DNA of 64,000 bases, taken from positions 62,001 through 126,000 of the forward strand of contig NZ_FNAV01000012.1 of the NCBI RefSeq assembly GCF_900102075.1, given 5' to 3'. The stretch is from Salipiger thiooxidans. Lineage in GTDB: Bacteria; Pseudomonadota; Alphaproteobacteria; Rhodobacterales; Rhodobacteraceae. The position numbers and the translations under genes were made by a program. This document shows, piece by piece, positions 1 through 8,822 of this stretch. Numbering within the stretch: the stretch's first letter is position 1; every line of letters starts with the position of its first letter. The notes below the pieces were generated by a model. That model was not told where the DNA came from. It did not search any database and was given only the letters and a program-made list of their open reading frames with translations.

Positions 1-110
1 TCGGTGGTCACCACGACCTCGCCGGCACCCGTCTCCTGCGCCATGCGCTGGAACGCCTTCTCGGCCGAGTGCAGGTTGCCGCTTTCGTAGTCGATGATCG
101 CCGTCAGCAT
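1..110 (-). CDS. hisH: Imidazole glycerol phosphate synthase subunit HisH (5' end only)
   Basis: Only the first 36 codons lie in the window; the gene runs off the left edge. The start reads MLTAIIDYESGNLHSAEKAF, the characteristic opening of the class I glutamine amidotransferase subunit HisH, which supplies ammonia to HisF in histidine biosynthesis. The ATG is at 110-108 on the minus strand. The nucleophilic Cys and the His/Glu of the triad would lie outside the window, so activity cannot be judged. fabI ends 63 bp upstream on the same strand, so readthrough from the fab genes is possible but not shown. Confidence 0.85.
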   Translation of the reverse strand, partial: MLTAIIDYESGNLHSAEKAFQRMAQETGAGEVVVTT

Positions 111-173
111 CCGTGCCGTCCTTTCCGGTTCGCCCGCGACATGCGCCGCCGGGGCGGGCACGTCAAGGCAGGC

Positions 174-965
174 TCAGAGGTTCTCGTATTGCGGCATGCC
201 CAGCACGTGGTAGCCGCAATCGACACGGATGGTCTCGCCGGTGGTGCAGGCGCCCGCGTCCGAGACCAGGAACACCGCGGTGCCGCCCACCGCCTCGAGC
301 GTCGCGTTCGAGCGCAGCGGGGCGTTCTGCTCGGTGAACTTGTAGGTCTTGCGCGCGCCGCCGATGGCCGCGCCGGCCAGCGTCTTCATCGGGCCGGGGG
401 AGATGGCGTTGACCCGGATGCCCTCGGGGCCGAGGTCGTTGGCGAGGTAGCGGGTCGCCGATTCCAGCGCCGCCTTGGCCACGCCCATGACGTTGTAGTT
501 CGGGAACACCCGGGTGCTGCCGTCATAGGTGAGCGTGAGCAGCGTGCCGCCGTTCTCGACCATCAGCGGGTGGGCGCGGCGCGCCACCTCGATGAAGCTG
601 TAGCAGGAGATGTCGAGCGAGTTCTTGAAGTTCGCCCGGCTGGTGTCGAGGAACCGCCCGGTGAGCTCGGACTTGTCCGAGAAGGCGATGGCGTGCACCA
701 GGAAGTCGATGGTGGGCCAGCGCTCGGCCAGCATCGCGAAGCCCGCGTCGAGCGAGGCATCGTCGGTGACGTCCACGTCCACCATCAGGTCGCTGCCGAC
801 CTGGGCCGCGAGCGGTGCAAGTCGCTTGCCGAAGGCCTCGCCCTGGTAGGTGAAAGCCAGCTCGGCCCCCGCCTCGTGCAGGGCCTTCGCGATCCCCCAT
901 GCGATGGAGCGGTCGTTTGCCACTCCCATGACCAGCCCGCGCTTGCCCTTCAGTAGCTCCGACAT
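174..965 (-). CDS. fabI: Enoyl-[acyl-carrier-protein] reductase (NADH) FabI
   Basis: This 263-residue protein catalyses the last reduction of each fatty acid elongation cycle (trans-2-enoyl-ACP to acyl-ACP). It is a short-chain dehydrogenase-fold enzyme with the FabI form of the nucleotide site near residues 12-22 (MGVANDRSIAW). The catalytic pair is visible as Tyr147 (LTLTYDGS) and Tyr157 followed by Lys164 (YNVMGVAK), matching the spacing of the E. coli enzyme. Length and C-terminus are normal. The gene lies 25 bp downstream of fabB on the same strand, so the two are probably one transcript. The cytoplasmic location follows from the absence of a signal peptide or membrane segment. Confidence 0.96.
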   Translation of the reverse strand: MSELLKGKRGLVMGVANDRSIAWGIAKALHEAGAELAFTYQGEAFGKRLAPLAAQVGSDLMVDVDVTDDASLDAGFAMLAERWPTIDFLVHAIAFSDKSELTGRFLDTSRANFKNSLDISCYSFIEVARRAHPLMVENGGTLLTLTYDGSTRVFPNYNVMGVAKAALESATRYLANDLGPEGIRVNAISPGPMKTLAGAAIGGARKTYKFTEQNAPLRSNATLEAVGGTAVFLVSDAGACTTGETIRVDCGYHVLGMPQYENL

Positions 966-990
966 ATCTCGTTATCCATTGTTTTTCTTG

Positions 991-2220
991 TTAATCGCGA
1001 TAGCGGCTCAGCAGCATGGACCCGTTGGTCCCGCCGAAGCCGAAGGAATTCGTCATCACCGTGTCGAGCCCGGCGTTCTCGACCAGTGCGGTCGCGATCT
1101 CGGCCGGATCCAGCGCCTCGTCGAGGGTCTCGACGTTGATCGAGGGGATGATGAAATCATGTTCGAGCGCCAGCAGGCAATAGATCGCCTCCTGCGCGCC
1201 GGTGGCACCCTGGCTGTGGCCGGTCATCGACTTGGTGGAGCTGACGGGCGGCGTGCTGCCGGTGCCGAAGACGCGGCGCACGGCCTCGATCTCGCCCACG
1301 TCGCCGACCGGGGTCGAGGTGCCGTGCGCGTTGATGTAGCCGACCTTGCGGTCCTCGGGCAGGGTCGACAGCGCCAGCCGCATGGCGCGCTCGCCGCCCT
1401 CGCCGGAGGGGGCGACCATGTTGTGGCCGTCCGAGGTGGCGGCGTAGCCGGTGACTTCGGCGTATATCCTGGCGCCGCGGGCACGGGCGTGCTCGAGCTC
1501 TTCCAGCACGATGATGCCGCCGCCGCCGGAGATGACGAAGCCGTCACGGTCCTTGTCGAAGGCGCGGCTGGCCTTCTCGGGCGTGTCGTTGAAATTCGAG
1601 GACATCGCGCCCATGGCGTCGAAGAGGCAGGAGAGCGTCCAGTCGAGCTCTTCGCCGCCGCCGGCGAACATCACGTCCTGCTTGCCCATCATGATCTGCT
1701 CGGCGGCGTTGCCGATGCAGTGCAGCGAGGTCGAGCAGGCCGAGGTGATCGAGTAGTTGATGCCCTTGATCTGGAAGGCGGTGGCGAGATTTGCCGACAC
1801 CGTCGAGCACATCGCCTTGGGCACAGCGACCGGGCCCACGCGCTTGGTGCTGCCGGTCTTGAGCACGGTCTGGTGCGCGGTCAGCAGCGCCGAGGTGGAG
1901 GGACCGCCGGAGCCCGCGACCAGGCCGGTGCGCGGGTTGATGACGTCGCCTTCCTCGAGGCCGGAATCCGTGATCGCCTGCTGCATGGCGATGTGGGCAT
2001 AGGCCGCTCCCGGGCCCATGAAGCGCAGGGCGCGCTTCTCCACATGCGCGGCGACGTCGATGTCGACGGCGCCGGCCACCTGGCTGCGGAAGCCGTGTTC
2101 CTTCATCTGCTCGTTTGCGGTGATGCCCGAGCGGCCCGCCTTCAGCGAGGCGAGCACCTCTTGGGCATTGTTGCCGATGGACGATACGATGCCCAGTCCG
2201 GTAACGACGACGCGGCGCAT
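991..2220 (-). CDS. fabB: 3-oxoacyl-[acyl-carrier-protein] synthase I FabB
   Basis: This 409-residue thiolase-fold condensing enzyme elongates acyl-ACP with malonyl-ACP and, with FabA, makes unsaturated fatty acids. The active-site Cys is Cys162 (SACSTS) and the two catalytic histidines are His299 ([11 protein letters not shown]) and His335 ([10 protein letters not shown]). The C-terminal glycine-rich loop NSFGFGGTN is present. A FabB rather than FabF assignment rests on its position in a fabA/fabB/fabI set and on the [14 protein letters not shown] loop. A GAGGAGG ribosome-binding site lies just ahead of the ATG at 2220. In related genomes fabA usually lies directly upstream; here a plus-strand protease gene separates them. 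Confidence 0.95.
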   Translation of the reverse strand: MRRVVVTGLGIVSSIGNNAQEVLASLKAGRSGITANEQMKEHGFRSQVAGAVDIDVAAHVEKRALRFMGPGAAYAHIAMQQAITDSGLEEGDVINPRTGLVAGSGGPSTSALLTAHQTVLKTGSTKRVGPVAVPKAMCSTVSANLATAFQIKGINYSITSACSTSLHCIGNAAEQIMMGKQDVMFAGGGEELDWTLSCLFDAMGAMSSNFNDTPEKASRAFDKDRDGFVISGGGGIIVLEELEHARARGARIYAEVTGYAATSDGHNMVAPSGEGGERAMRLALSTLPEDRKVGYINAHGTSTPVGDVGEIEAVRRVFGTGSTPPVSSTKSMTGHSQGATGAQEAIYCLLALEHDFIIPSINVETLDEALDPAEIATALVENAGLDTVMTNSFGFGGTNGSMLLSRYRD

Positions 2221-2480
2221 GCGTGCCTCCTCATATTGGTTGGCGCCTTAGTAGTGCACGGAGGGTGGCAGGTGCAAGAAGGTCGGCTGCCGCGCGGGAA
2301 CCGGGCTGCGCCGGGCGGGAGGGCCTGGGCGCGGGATTGGGCAGGCGGGGCTGCGCTGTCGCAGGATACTCAGCTTTTGATGAGTCATATGTCATTAAAC
2401 ACATCCTATGGGGTATGTGGATCGCCCTTTGAGCGGTATCCTGCAGCAAATCCATTTCATTTCGCGATCGGGAGATTGAT

Positions 2481-3437
2481 ATGCCCATTTCGATCGAGGA
2501 CGCCCGCCGGATCCTTCGCGAGGTCCTGCTGCGGGGGCCGAACGACCCCGAGCGCTACGGCGGACCTATCCAGGAACTCTATGACAAGATCCGTTTCAGT
2601 TTCGACGGGCGGCGCGGCACGCCGAAGGTGACCGGGGTCGGGCTGACCGCAGAGGGGGGCGAATCGCGTCTGGTGATCTTTCTCGAGGAGGAGCTCGACG
2701 GCTTCGCAGGCGTGGTGCGCGAGGTGCTGGGGCTCAGCGCCTTCGACATCACCGAGCGCACGAGCGGGCCCATCCTGCCGCGCGCGCGTCCGGCGCAGGG
2801 AGGGGACTCGCTGGGCGAGGGCCGTGCGGGCGGTGAGAGCGGCACGCTCGGGGCGCTGGTCAAGAACGCCGCGGGGCAGCGCTTCATCCTGACCTGCAAT
2901 CACGTCGTGGGGGCGGTCAACCAGGCGCGCCCCGGCGATGTCGTCTGGCAGCCCTCGGCGCGGGACGGCGGAGGGGCGCGGGACTGCATCGGCACCGTCC
3001 ACCAGATCCACACCATCGACCTGACGGGCACCGGTTTGAACCATATGGACGCGGCATTGATCGAGCCGGACAACGTCGGCGACGTGATCGACGGGGTCAT
3101 CGTGCTGGGCAGCATCAACGGGACCGCTCCGGGGATCGCGCTGCAGGATCCGGTGCGCAAGTATGGCTGGCAGACCCAGAGAACCGACGGGCACTACATG
3201 TTCAAGATGGACTTTCTCATGCCCTACGCCGGGCATGGCACCGCGCTTTTCGTCGACCAACTCGGCATCGTGGACAATGTCGGGATCTTCGGTCAGGGCG
3301 GCGATTCCGGGTCGGTGGTGCTCGACGCGAAGGATCAGCTCGTCGGTCTGTACTTCGGCGATGCCGCGGCGATCAGCATGAGCTTCGCCAACCCCATCGA
3401 ACCGATCCTGAGCCATTTCGGCGTCTCGCCGGTGTGA
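2481..3437 (+). CDS. Trypsin-like serine protease, cytoplasmic
   Basis: The 318-residue product has two parts. Residues 1-100 form an alpha/beta module with a VTGVGLTAEGG and LVIFLEEEL core, a type often found ahead of Nal1-like trypsin folds. Residues about 120-315 look like a chymotrypsin-fold protease. The likely triad is His141 (TCNHVV), Asp190 (MDAAL) and Ser276 (GGDSGSVV). No signal peptide or membrane helix is seen, so it should act in the cytoplasm; its substrate is unknown. It lies alone on the plus strand between fabB and fabA, flanked by about 260 bp on each side with no convincing gene, which suggests it was inserted into the fab locus. Assignment to the trypsin-like superfamily is firm; the Nal1-like label is tentative. 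Confidence 0.8.
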   Translation: MPISIEDARRILREVLLRGPNDPERYGGPIQELYDKIRFSFDGRRGTPKVTGVGLTAEGGESRLVIFLEEELDGFAGVVREVLGLSAFDITERTSGPILPRARPAQGGDSLGEGRAGGESGTLGALVKNAAGQRFILTCNHVVGAVNQARPGDVVWQPSARDGGGARDCIGTVHQIHTIDLTGTGLNHMDAALIEPDNVGDVIDGVIVLGSINGTAPGIALQDPVRKYGWQTQRTDGHYMFKMDFLMPYAGHGTALFVDQLGIVDNVGIFGQGGDSGSVVLDAKDQLVGLYFGDAAAISMSFANPIEPILSHFGVSPV

Positions 3438-3697
3438 GGCGGGCCTTTCCTTCAGTTGGCGATCAGGGGACCGTTCACGATGAGCTGTCGCGTGAAGACG
3501 CTGGCCACAACAACGCCGCCTCCGCGCGTCCGACGAGAGACGGAGCCCGAGGCGTCATTGCGGGCCTGCACCGCCAACATGAGCCGAGGCGGGGACGTCG
3601 CCGGCATCAGGTCTCGGGAAAAGCGTTCGGGAAGGACCGTCGTGCAGGACCGCGCGCGGGCGCGGTCGCTGCTGGCAGGCAAGGGGAGGCGGAGGGC

Positions 3698-4207
3698 TCA
3701 GCTCTCGCTGAGCGCCACCTTCATGTCCTTGACCTCGTAGATCACCTCGCCGTCGGCTTCGACGATGCCGTCGGCAACGCCCATGGTCAGCCGGCGGGTC
3801 TGCACGGCCTTGGTGAAATCCACCTTGTAGGTCAGCATCTTGCGGTCGGGACGGACCATGCCCTTGAGCTTGACCTCACCGACGCCGAGCGCATAGCCGC
3901 GCCCCTGCCAGCCGCGCCAGCCGAGGTTGAAGCCGGTCAGCTGCCAGAGCCCGTCGAGGCCGAGGCAGCCGGGCATGATCGGGTTGCCGGGGAAGTGGCA
4001 GTCGAAGAACCAGAGGTCCGGCGTGATGTCGAATTCCGCCAGCACGTGACCCTTGCCGTGCAGGCCGCCATCCCCCGACACCTCGGTGATGCGGTCCATC
4101 ATCAGCATGGGCGGCGCCGGAAGCTGCGCGTTGCCGGGCCCGAAAAGCTCGCCACGGGCGCATTTCAAAAGGTCTTCCTTGCCGAAGCTGGTAGGGTAGT
4201 CGGCCAT
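3698..4207 (-). CDS. fabA: 3-hydroxydecanoyl-[ACP] dehydratase/isomerase FabA
   Basis: This 169-residue hot-dog fold enzyme dehydrates 3-hydroxyacyl-ACP and isomerises trans-2- to cis-3-decenoyl-ACP, the branch point to unsaturated fatty acids. The catalytic His71 lies in [11 protein letters not shown] and Asp85 in GLDGLWQL. The start at 4207 ([14 protein letters not shown]) is the family start and has an AAGGGG ribosome-binding site. An open frame continues upstream to 4387 but would run into irr and has no family similarity, so it was rejected. The divergent neighbour irr shares the 178-bp intergenic region. Confidence 0.95.
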   Translation of the reverse strand: MADYPTSFGKEDLLKCARGELFGPGNAQLPAPPMLMMDRITEVSGDGGLHGKGHVLAEFDITPDLWFFDCHFPGNPIMPGCLGLDGLWQLTGFNLGWRGWQGRGYALGVGEVKLKGMVRPDRKMLTYKVDFTKAVQTRRLTMGVADGIVEADGEVIYEVKDMKVALSES

Positions 4208-4324
4208 CTGCAAAAGGCCCCTTGTTGCTTGATTTTCAGGTTGCGCCCCCTCTATCATCGCGAAAGCGCGCGTTGCAAGCCTGCCGCGAGGGCGCCGGAT
4301 GGCACGGGGAGCAAGGATTTCCAT

Positions 4325-4354
4325 TTGAATTCTCCCTTGGGGATTCCCTATATA
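4325..4354 (+). promoter_or_regulatory. Probable sigma-70 promoter of irr
   Basis: A -35 hexamer TTGAAT (4325-4330) and a -10 hexamer TATATA (4349-4354) are separated by 18 bp, and the irr start codon follows 31 bp further on. The region is conspicuously AT-rich against its surroundings. The -10 element lies in the divergent fabA/irr region, so a regulator binding here could affect both genes. Confidence 0.55.
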
Positions 4355-4385
4355 TATGTGCGGAATACAACGAACCGGATAAGGC

Positions 4386-4805
4386 ATGACCTCGGAAGCT
4401 GTTCAGAGAGGCACGGAGTGGCTGGGACGCGTCGGACTGCGCCCCACGCGTCAACGCGTCGCGCTGGCGGCGCTGCTGGTCGGTGACGGCCGCAACCGGC
4501 ACGTCACGGCCGAGAGCCTGTTCGCCGCAGCCAAGGACGAGGGCGACAGCGTTTCTCTGGCGACCGTCTACAACACCCTGCGCGCCTTCTGCGACGCGGG
4601 GCTGATGCAGGAAGTCACCGTCGACGGCTCGCGCAGCTACTTCGACACCAACATCCACGAGCACCCGCATTTCTACTGGGAAGACGACGGCCATCTCACC
4701 GATGCGCCCGCCGACCAGATGGTGATCTCGCGGCTGCCCGAGGCGCCTCCGGGCGCCGAGATCGCGTCGGTCGACGTGGTCATCCGGCTGCGCAAGCGTC
4801 ACTGA
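4386..4805 (+). CDS. irr: Iron response regulator Irr (Fur family)
   Basis: The 139-residue protein has the Fur-family winged helix ([16 protein letters not shown], then [21 protein letters not shown] at about 58-78). Its C-terminal metal/heme-binding region carries the HEHPHF segment typical of Irr. Irr represses or activates iron and heme genes under iron limitation in alphaproteobacteria. The N-terminal Cys-Pro heme-regulatory motif known from Bradyrhizobium is absent, as is common in the Rhodobacterales. The ATG at 4386 follows a GGATAAGG ribosome-binding site. The divergent position next to fabA is a conserved arrangement. Confidence 0.9.
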   Translation: MTSEAVQRGTEWLGRVGLRPTRQRVALAALLVGDGRNRHVTAESLFAAAKDEGDSVSLATVYNTLRAFCDAGLMQEVTVDGSRSYFDTNIHEHPHFYWEDDGHLTDAPADQMVISRLPEAPPGAEIASVDVVIRLRKRH

Positions 4806-4861
4806 GCCGCAGGGCCCGCTCTGCGCCGGGCTGACCTTCTGGCATCCGTCCTGCCTCTGCC

Positions 4862-4941
4862 TGACATCGGTCAAAGCGCGCGGCATCGTTCGCCCGGCCT
4901 CCGCCAAGGCGCCGGCCCACGGTCCCCGTGATATCGGTCAA
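4862..4941. promoter_or_regulatory. Two direct copies of a TGAYATCGGTCAA box
   Basis: TGACATCGGTCAA (4862-4874) and TGATATCGGTCAA (4929-4941) differ at one base and are spaced 67 bp start to start in the 201-bp gap before the flavin reductase gene. Read on the other strand each is TTGACCGAT followed by RTCA, an interrupted dyad resembling the half-site layout of CRP/FNR-family operators. Which regulator, if any, binds is unknown. Confidence 0.35.
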
Positions 4942-5006
4942 AAAGCACCGGCCCCCGGAACCGCGTTCGGCGCGTGGTCGTTTCCTTGCCAAAAGGAGGC
5001 ACCATC

Positions 5007-5693
5007 ATGACCCGCAAGCTCATGCTCAGATCCATCACCGCCGTGACCCACGACACCCATCACCTGGTGTTCGACCGTCCCGACGATTTCGACTTCGCCC
5101 CGGGGCAGGCGGTGGACATGGCGCTCGACCGCGACGGGTGGCGCGAGTCCCGCCACCCGTTCACCATGACCTCGCTGCCCGGCGAGGAGACGCTCGAGTT
5201 CGTCATCAAGTCGTACTCGGAAGAGGCCGAGGGCCACGAGGGCATGACCGCCCGGCTGGGTCGGATGCAGCCCGGCGACGCGGTGCTGGTCGAGGATCCC
5301 TGGGGCGCGATCCAGGACGAGGGCGACGGCGTCTTCATCGCCGGCGGGGCGGGCGTCACGCCCTTCATCTCGATCCTGCGCAAGAAGCTCCACGAGCGCG
5401 GCACGCTCGAGGGCAACACGCTGGTGTTCTCGAACAAGGCCGAGCGCGACATCATCCTGCGCGACGATTTCGAGAAGATGCCGGGGCTCAGGACCCGCTT
5501 CATCGTCACCGAAGAGACCGAGAGCCCGCTGCACTACGAGAAGATCGACGCGGCGCTTCTGCGCGACTACGTCACGCCGGGCCGCGACACCTGCTACATT
5601 TGCGGCCCCGACGCCATGCTCGACGACATGGTGACCGAGCTGACATCGCTCGATGTGGCCGAGGCGGACATCGTCACCGAAGAGTTCGACTGA
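5007..5693 (+). CDS. Ferredoxin-NADP(+) reductase-like FAD-binding oxidoreductase
   Basis: The 228-residue product has the two-domain FNR fold. The FAD-binding barrel contains ESRHPFTMTS, in the position of the family's RxYS motif. The NAD(P)-binding domain has GGAGVTPFISILR near residues 114-126 and a CGPDAMLDDMV segment close to the end. There is no fused iron-sulfur domain, so it would transfer electrons between NAD(P)H and a separate partner. The start at 5007 was chosen over an in-frame upstream GTG because an AGGAGG ribosome-binding site sits at 4994-4999. The physiological partner cannot be read from the neighbours. Confidence 0.8.
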   Translation: MTRKLMLRSITAVTHDTHHLVFDRPDDFDFAPGQAVDMALDRDGWRESRHPFTMTSLPGEETLEFVIKSYSEEAEGHEGMTARLGRMQPGDAVLVEDPWGAIQDEGDGVFIAGGAGVTPFISILRKKLHERGTLEGNTLVFSNKAERDIILRDDFEKMPGLRTRFIVTEETESPLHYEKIDAALLRDYVTPGRDTCYICGPDAMLDDMVTELTSLDVAEADIVTEEFD

Positions 5694-5695
5694 GC

Positions 5696-6196
5696 TCAGC
5701 CGCGCAGGTCGCGGGTGTAGAACAGGTCGGTCTCGGGCCCGTCGGGGCCCACCACCGTGTTCGGCATCCGCCCCTGCCGCACGAAGCCCCGCCGTTCGTA
5801 GAACCGGATGGCGCGGGCATTTTGCTCGGCCACGCAGAGCTCGAGCTGCCAGACCCCGAGCGCCATGGCGTGATCCACGATCGCCTGCATCAGCCGCTCG
5901 GCGGCGCCCTGTCCGTGCAGCCGGGGGCGGATGTAGAAGCCGCCGATCTCGACCCGGTGCGCGGCGCGGGCGAAGGGCAGGCGGCGCAGCCCCGCCATGC
6001 CGACAAGCTCCGCCGCCTCGAAAAGCCCCAGCGTCATGCCCTGCGCCAGCATCTGCGCGACCGTCTCGAGCGGCATGGCGCGGGCCTCCTCGGCGCTGGC
6101 GAGGAAGGCCGAGGGGTAGGCCTCGACCGCCTCGACGCGCAGGCCCTTCCATGCAGGGGCGTCGTCCGCGGTCAGGACGCGGGTGCTCAGCGCCAT
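5696..6196 (-). CDS. GNAT family N-acetyltransferase
   Basis: The 166-residue product shows the GNAT acetyl-CoA binding motif A with RPRLHGQGAAERLM (about residues 106-119), preceded by the VEIGGFYI strand. It ends in a motif B region (ARAIRFYERRGFVRQG). Family members move an acetyl group from acetyl-CoA to small molecules or protein N-termini; the substrate here is not predictable. The start ATG at 6196-6194 overlaps the stop codon of the upstream gene (ATGA), so the two are probably translationally coupled. A longer frame starts at 6277 but would extend 81 bp into that gene. Confidence 0.82.
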   Translation of the reverse strand: MALSTRVLTADDAPAWKGLRVEAVEAYPSAFLASAEEARAMPLETVAQMLAQGMTLGLFEAAELVGMAGLRRLPFARAAHRVEIGGFYIRPRLHGQGAAERLMQAIVDHAMALGVWQLELCVAEQNARAIRFYERRGFVRQGRMPNTVVGPDGPETDLFYTRDLRG

Positions 6197-7065
6197 CAGA
6201 ACCACTGGCCCGGCTCCATCAGCCCGAGGTCGAGCAGCTGTTGCGAGTGCCACTCGAAGGGCGTCGAGTTGTGCCACCGGAAGCTGTGGATGTCGAAGCT
6301 GCTGCCCGGGTTGCGCTTCAGCGCCTTGGCGGTGCGGAAGGAGACCAGCGCCGCGGTCAGGTTGTTGTGCCAGCGGCAGGCGTAGGTGTTGTATTCCTCG
6401 TCACTGAAGGTGTGGTCGTCGCGCAGCCGCAGGCCTGCCTTGGCGCGGAAGACCGAAATCCGGTCGATCTTGCGGCGCTCGGGCGGCACGTGTTCCTCGT
6501 AGCGCCAGCGCAGCCCGCCGAAGAAGTCGAGCTGCCGCTCCCTGGGGTGATCGTGGTTGGCGGGATCGTTGCGGGCCTGCGCGTAATAGCCCGAGCGGTC
6601 GAGGAAGGCCTCGTCCAGCGACACCGCGTCGGGATGGCGCTGCAGGTCGCCGGCGTAGAGGTCGATGACATAGGTCAGCATCGCGTCGCGCCGTTCCTCG
6701 CCGTGGAAGGCCAGCATCTCCGAGACCGAGCGGGTCTCGCAGAACGGGTAGAACAGGTACTCGGCGTTGTAGCAGTAGAACATCCAGAGCCCGGGGGCCG
6801 CCTCGCTCACCCGCGTGACGGCGTCGGCCACGGCGCGTTCGGCGGTCATGTCGTGGTCGATGCGGTGGACGCGGTCGTGCAGGTCGGGGGCCAGCGTGAA
6901 ATGCGGCGGCATGAAGGCCAGCACGCAGCGGAAGCCCGCCTGCAGGTGGTGGCGCAGCGTGGTGTCGATCTCGGTCTCGTCCTCGCAGAAGACCATCGCC
7001 ACCGGGCCCTTGCCCATGATGCTGCGGGCGGTCTTCAGAAAGGCGCTGAGGCCGGGGTACAACAT
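6196..7065 (-). CDS. Conserved protein of unknown function, possible glycosyltransferase-like fold
   Basis: I do not recognise this 289-residue protein with certainty. Its N-terminal part ([20 protein letters not shown]) followed by a predicted strand (CVLAFMP) resembles the opening of GT-A glycosyltransferases that begin by reading a nucleotide-sugar site. The usual DxD position seems to be occupied by [13 protein letters not shown], which lacks the acidic pair. There is no signal peptide or membrane segment. The C-terminus is rich in His and Trp ([16 protein letters not shown]). The start at 7065 ([14 protein letters not shown]) is preferred to the ATG 57 bp upstream because the upstream residues look like shadow sequence. 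It overlaps the GNAT gene by one base in an ATGA arrangement. Confidence 0.6.
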   Translation of the reverse strand: MLYPGLSAFLKTARSIMGKGPVAMVFCEDETEIDTTLRHHLQAGFRCVLAFMPPHFTLAPDLHDRVHRIDHDMTAERAVADAVTRVSEAAPGLWMFYCYNAEYLFYPFCETRSVSEMLAFHGEERRDAMLTYVIDLYAGDLQRHPDAVSLDEAFLDRSGYYAQARNDPANHDHPRERQLDFFGGLRWRYEEHVPPERRKIDRISVFRAKAGLRLRDDHTFSDEEYNTYACRWHNNLTAALVSFRTAKALKRNPGSSFDIHSFRWHNSTPFEWHSQQLLDLGLMEPGQWF

Positions 7066-7294
7066 GCTCTGCCTCGCTGCGGGTCCGGGGCGGAGGATTC
7101 TGGAAATCGTCCGGGGATGCAAGCGCGATGGCAGGCTCCGCGGCGCTGGTCAGGGCGGGGCGTTTGCGGGTATTCATGGCAAAGACGGACGCGGGGCAGG
7201 GGCCGGTGACGACGGGCCCGGGCCGCGCGGGCTTTTCACGCGGGCGGTTTTGCGCTATCCGCCCCGACTTGAACCGCGCCACCGGGAGCAAGCC

Positions 7295-8602
7295 ATGACC
7301 CAGCCCAAGAAGCTCTTCATCAAGACCTACGGGTGCCAGATGAACGTCTACGACAGCGAGCGGATGGCCGAGGCCATGGGCGGGCAGGGCTACGTGCAGA
7401 CCGACAGCCCCGACGATGCGGACATGATCCTTCTCAACACCTGCCACATCCGCGAGAAGGCCGCCGAAAAGGTCTATTCAGAGCTCGGCCGCTACAAGGT
7501 GCTGAAGGCCGAACGCCCGGACCTCAAGATCGGCGTGGCGGGCTGCGTGGCGCAGGCCGAGGGCGAAGAGATCATGCGCCGCCAGCCGATGGTCGACCTC
7601 GTGGTGGGGCCGCAGAGCTACCACCGCCTGCCCGAGCTCGAGGCCAAGGCGCGCAGCGGCGAGAAGGCGCTCGACACCGACTTCCCCGAGGAGGACAAGT
7701 TCGAGCGGCTGCAGGCCCGGCCCAAGGCCAAGCGCGGCCCGACCGCCTTCCTTACGGTGCAGGAGGGCTGCGACAAGTTCTGCGCCTTCTGCGTGGTGCC
7801 CTATACCCGCGGCGCCGAAGTTTCGCGTCCGGCGGACCGGGTGCTGACCGAGGCGCGCGACCTCGTGGAGCGCGGCGTGCGCGAGATCACCCTGCTGGGC
7901 CAGAACGTCAACGCCTACCACGGCCATGACCGCGGCCTCGCCGGCCTGATCCGCGAGCTGGCGGCGATCGACGGGCTCGAGCGCATCCGCTTCACCACCT
8001 CGCACCCCAACGACATGGACGATGCGCTGATCGCCGCCCACGGCGATTGCGAGAAGCTCATGCCCTACCTCCACCTGCCGGTGCAGGCGGGGTCGGACCG
8101 CATCCTCAAGCGGATGAACCGCCACCACACCGCCGAGGCCTACCTCAAGCTTGTCGAGCGGCTGCGCGCGGCGCGCCCGGACCTGCACCTCTCGGGCGAC
8201 TTCATCGTGGGCTTCCCGGAAGAGACCGAAGCGGATTTCCAGGCGACGCTCGACCTCGTCGAGGCGGTGCAATACGGCTCGGCCTTCTCGTTCAAGTATT
8301 CCGAGCGCCCCGGCACCCCCGCCGCCGAGCGCCCGCAGGTCCCGGAGGCCGAAAAGGACGACCGGCTGCAGCGCCTCCAGGCCCTGCTCGTGCGCCAGCA
8401 GCGCGCGCTGCAGGACGCCATGATCGGGCGCGAGGTCGGCGTGCTCTTCGAGAAAGCCGGTCGCCGCCCGGGCCAGATGGTGGGCAAGTCCGACTACCTG
8501 CACGCGGTCTACGTGGAGTCGGACGGGCTCGCCCGGGGCGACCTGCGCCGCGTCCGCATCGTCGAGAGCAGCCCCAACTCCCTGCGCGGCGTGCTGGCCT
8601 GA
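7295..8602 (+). CDS. miaB: tRNA-2-methylthio-N6-dimethylallyladenosine synthase MiaB
   Basis: MiaB is a radical-SAM enzyme that adds a methylthio group to i6A at position 37 of tRNAs reading U-initial codons. The 435-residue protein has the three N-terminal cluster cysteines Cys14 (YGCQMN), Cys50 (NTCHIR) and Cys84 (AGCVAQ). Its radical-SAM CxxxCxxC motif is Cys159, Cys163 and Cys166 (GCDKFCAFC). The C-terminal TRAM-like region lies around residues 370-430. The ATG at 7295 follows a GGGAGC ribosome-binding site. Nothing unusual is seen, and the adjacent genes appear unrelated. Confidence 0.95.
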   Translation: MTQPKKLFIKTYGCQMNVYDSERMAEAMGGQGYVQTDSPDDADMILLNTCHIREKAAEKVYSELGRYKVLKAERPDLKIGVAGCVAQAEGEEIMRRQPMVDLVVGPQSYHRLPELEAKARSGEKALDTDFPEEDKFERLQARPKAKRGPTAFLTVQEGCDKFCAFCVVPYTRGAEVSRPADRVLTEARDLVERGVREITLLGQNVNAYHGHDRGLAGLIRELAAIDGLERIRFTTSHPNDMDDALIAAHGDCEKLMPYLHLPVQAGSDRILKRMNRHHTAEAYLKLVERLRAARPDLHLSGDFIVGFPEETEADFQATLDLVEAVQYGSAFSFKYSERPGTPAAERPQVPEAEKDDRLQRLQALLVRQQRALQDAMIGREVGVLFEKAGRRPGQMVGKSDYLHAVYVESDGLARGDLRRVRIVESSPNSLRGVLA

Positions 8603-8822
8603 GGTCCCGCCGGGCGGCGCCATCCGGGGCTTTGAATCCGTCCGCGGGACAATGCCGCGAACATCTTCCGTTTGTCCCGAAATGAGCCACAATATGTAGG
8701 GTTTTTCGCTTCTCGGGGCGGATTAGTCTGTTAAAAACCCGTTTTATCGTAAGTTTACCGTGCCGCCTCGAATCCGAAAACCGGGTGTGCGGTGTTCAAC
8801 CAGTAACAAGGGGACAGAGGCT

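Noticed and set aside
850-2631. Plus-strand open frame of 593 codons across fabB
   Set aside because: It is antisense to fabB, which has complete catalytic motifs and a good ribosome-binding site.
3452-3682. Minus-strand frame of 76 codons between the protease and fabA
   Set aside because: It ends in a plausible-looking FTRQLIVNGPLIAN, but there is no ribosome-binding site or known family; it is too uncertain to call a gene or remnant.
4320-4335. Possible iron control element (Irr box) around ATTTGAATTCTCC
   Set aside because: The dyad is too imperfect compared with the known TTTAGAA-type inverted repeat.
4208-4387. Extended fabA start at 4387
   Set aside because: It would overlap irr and its promoter, and the added residues have no similarity to FabA; the start at 4207 has a ribosome-binding site.
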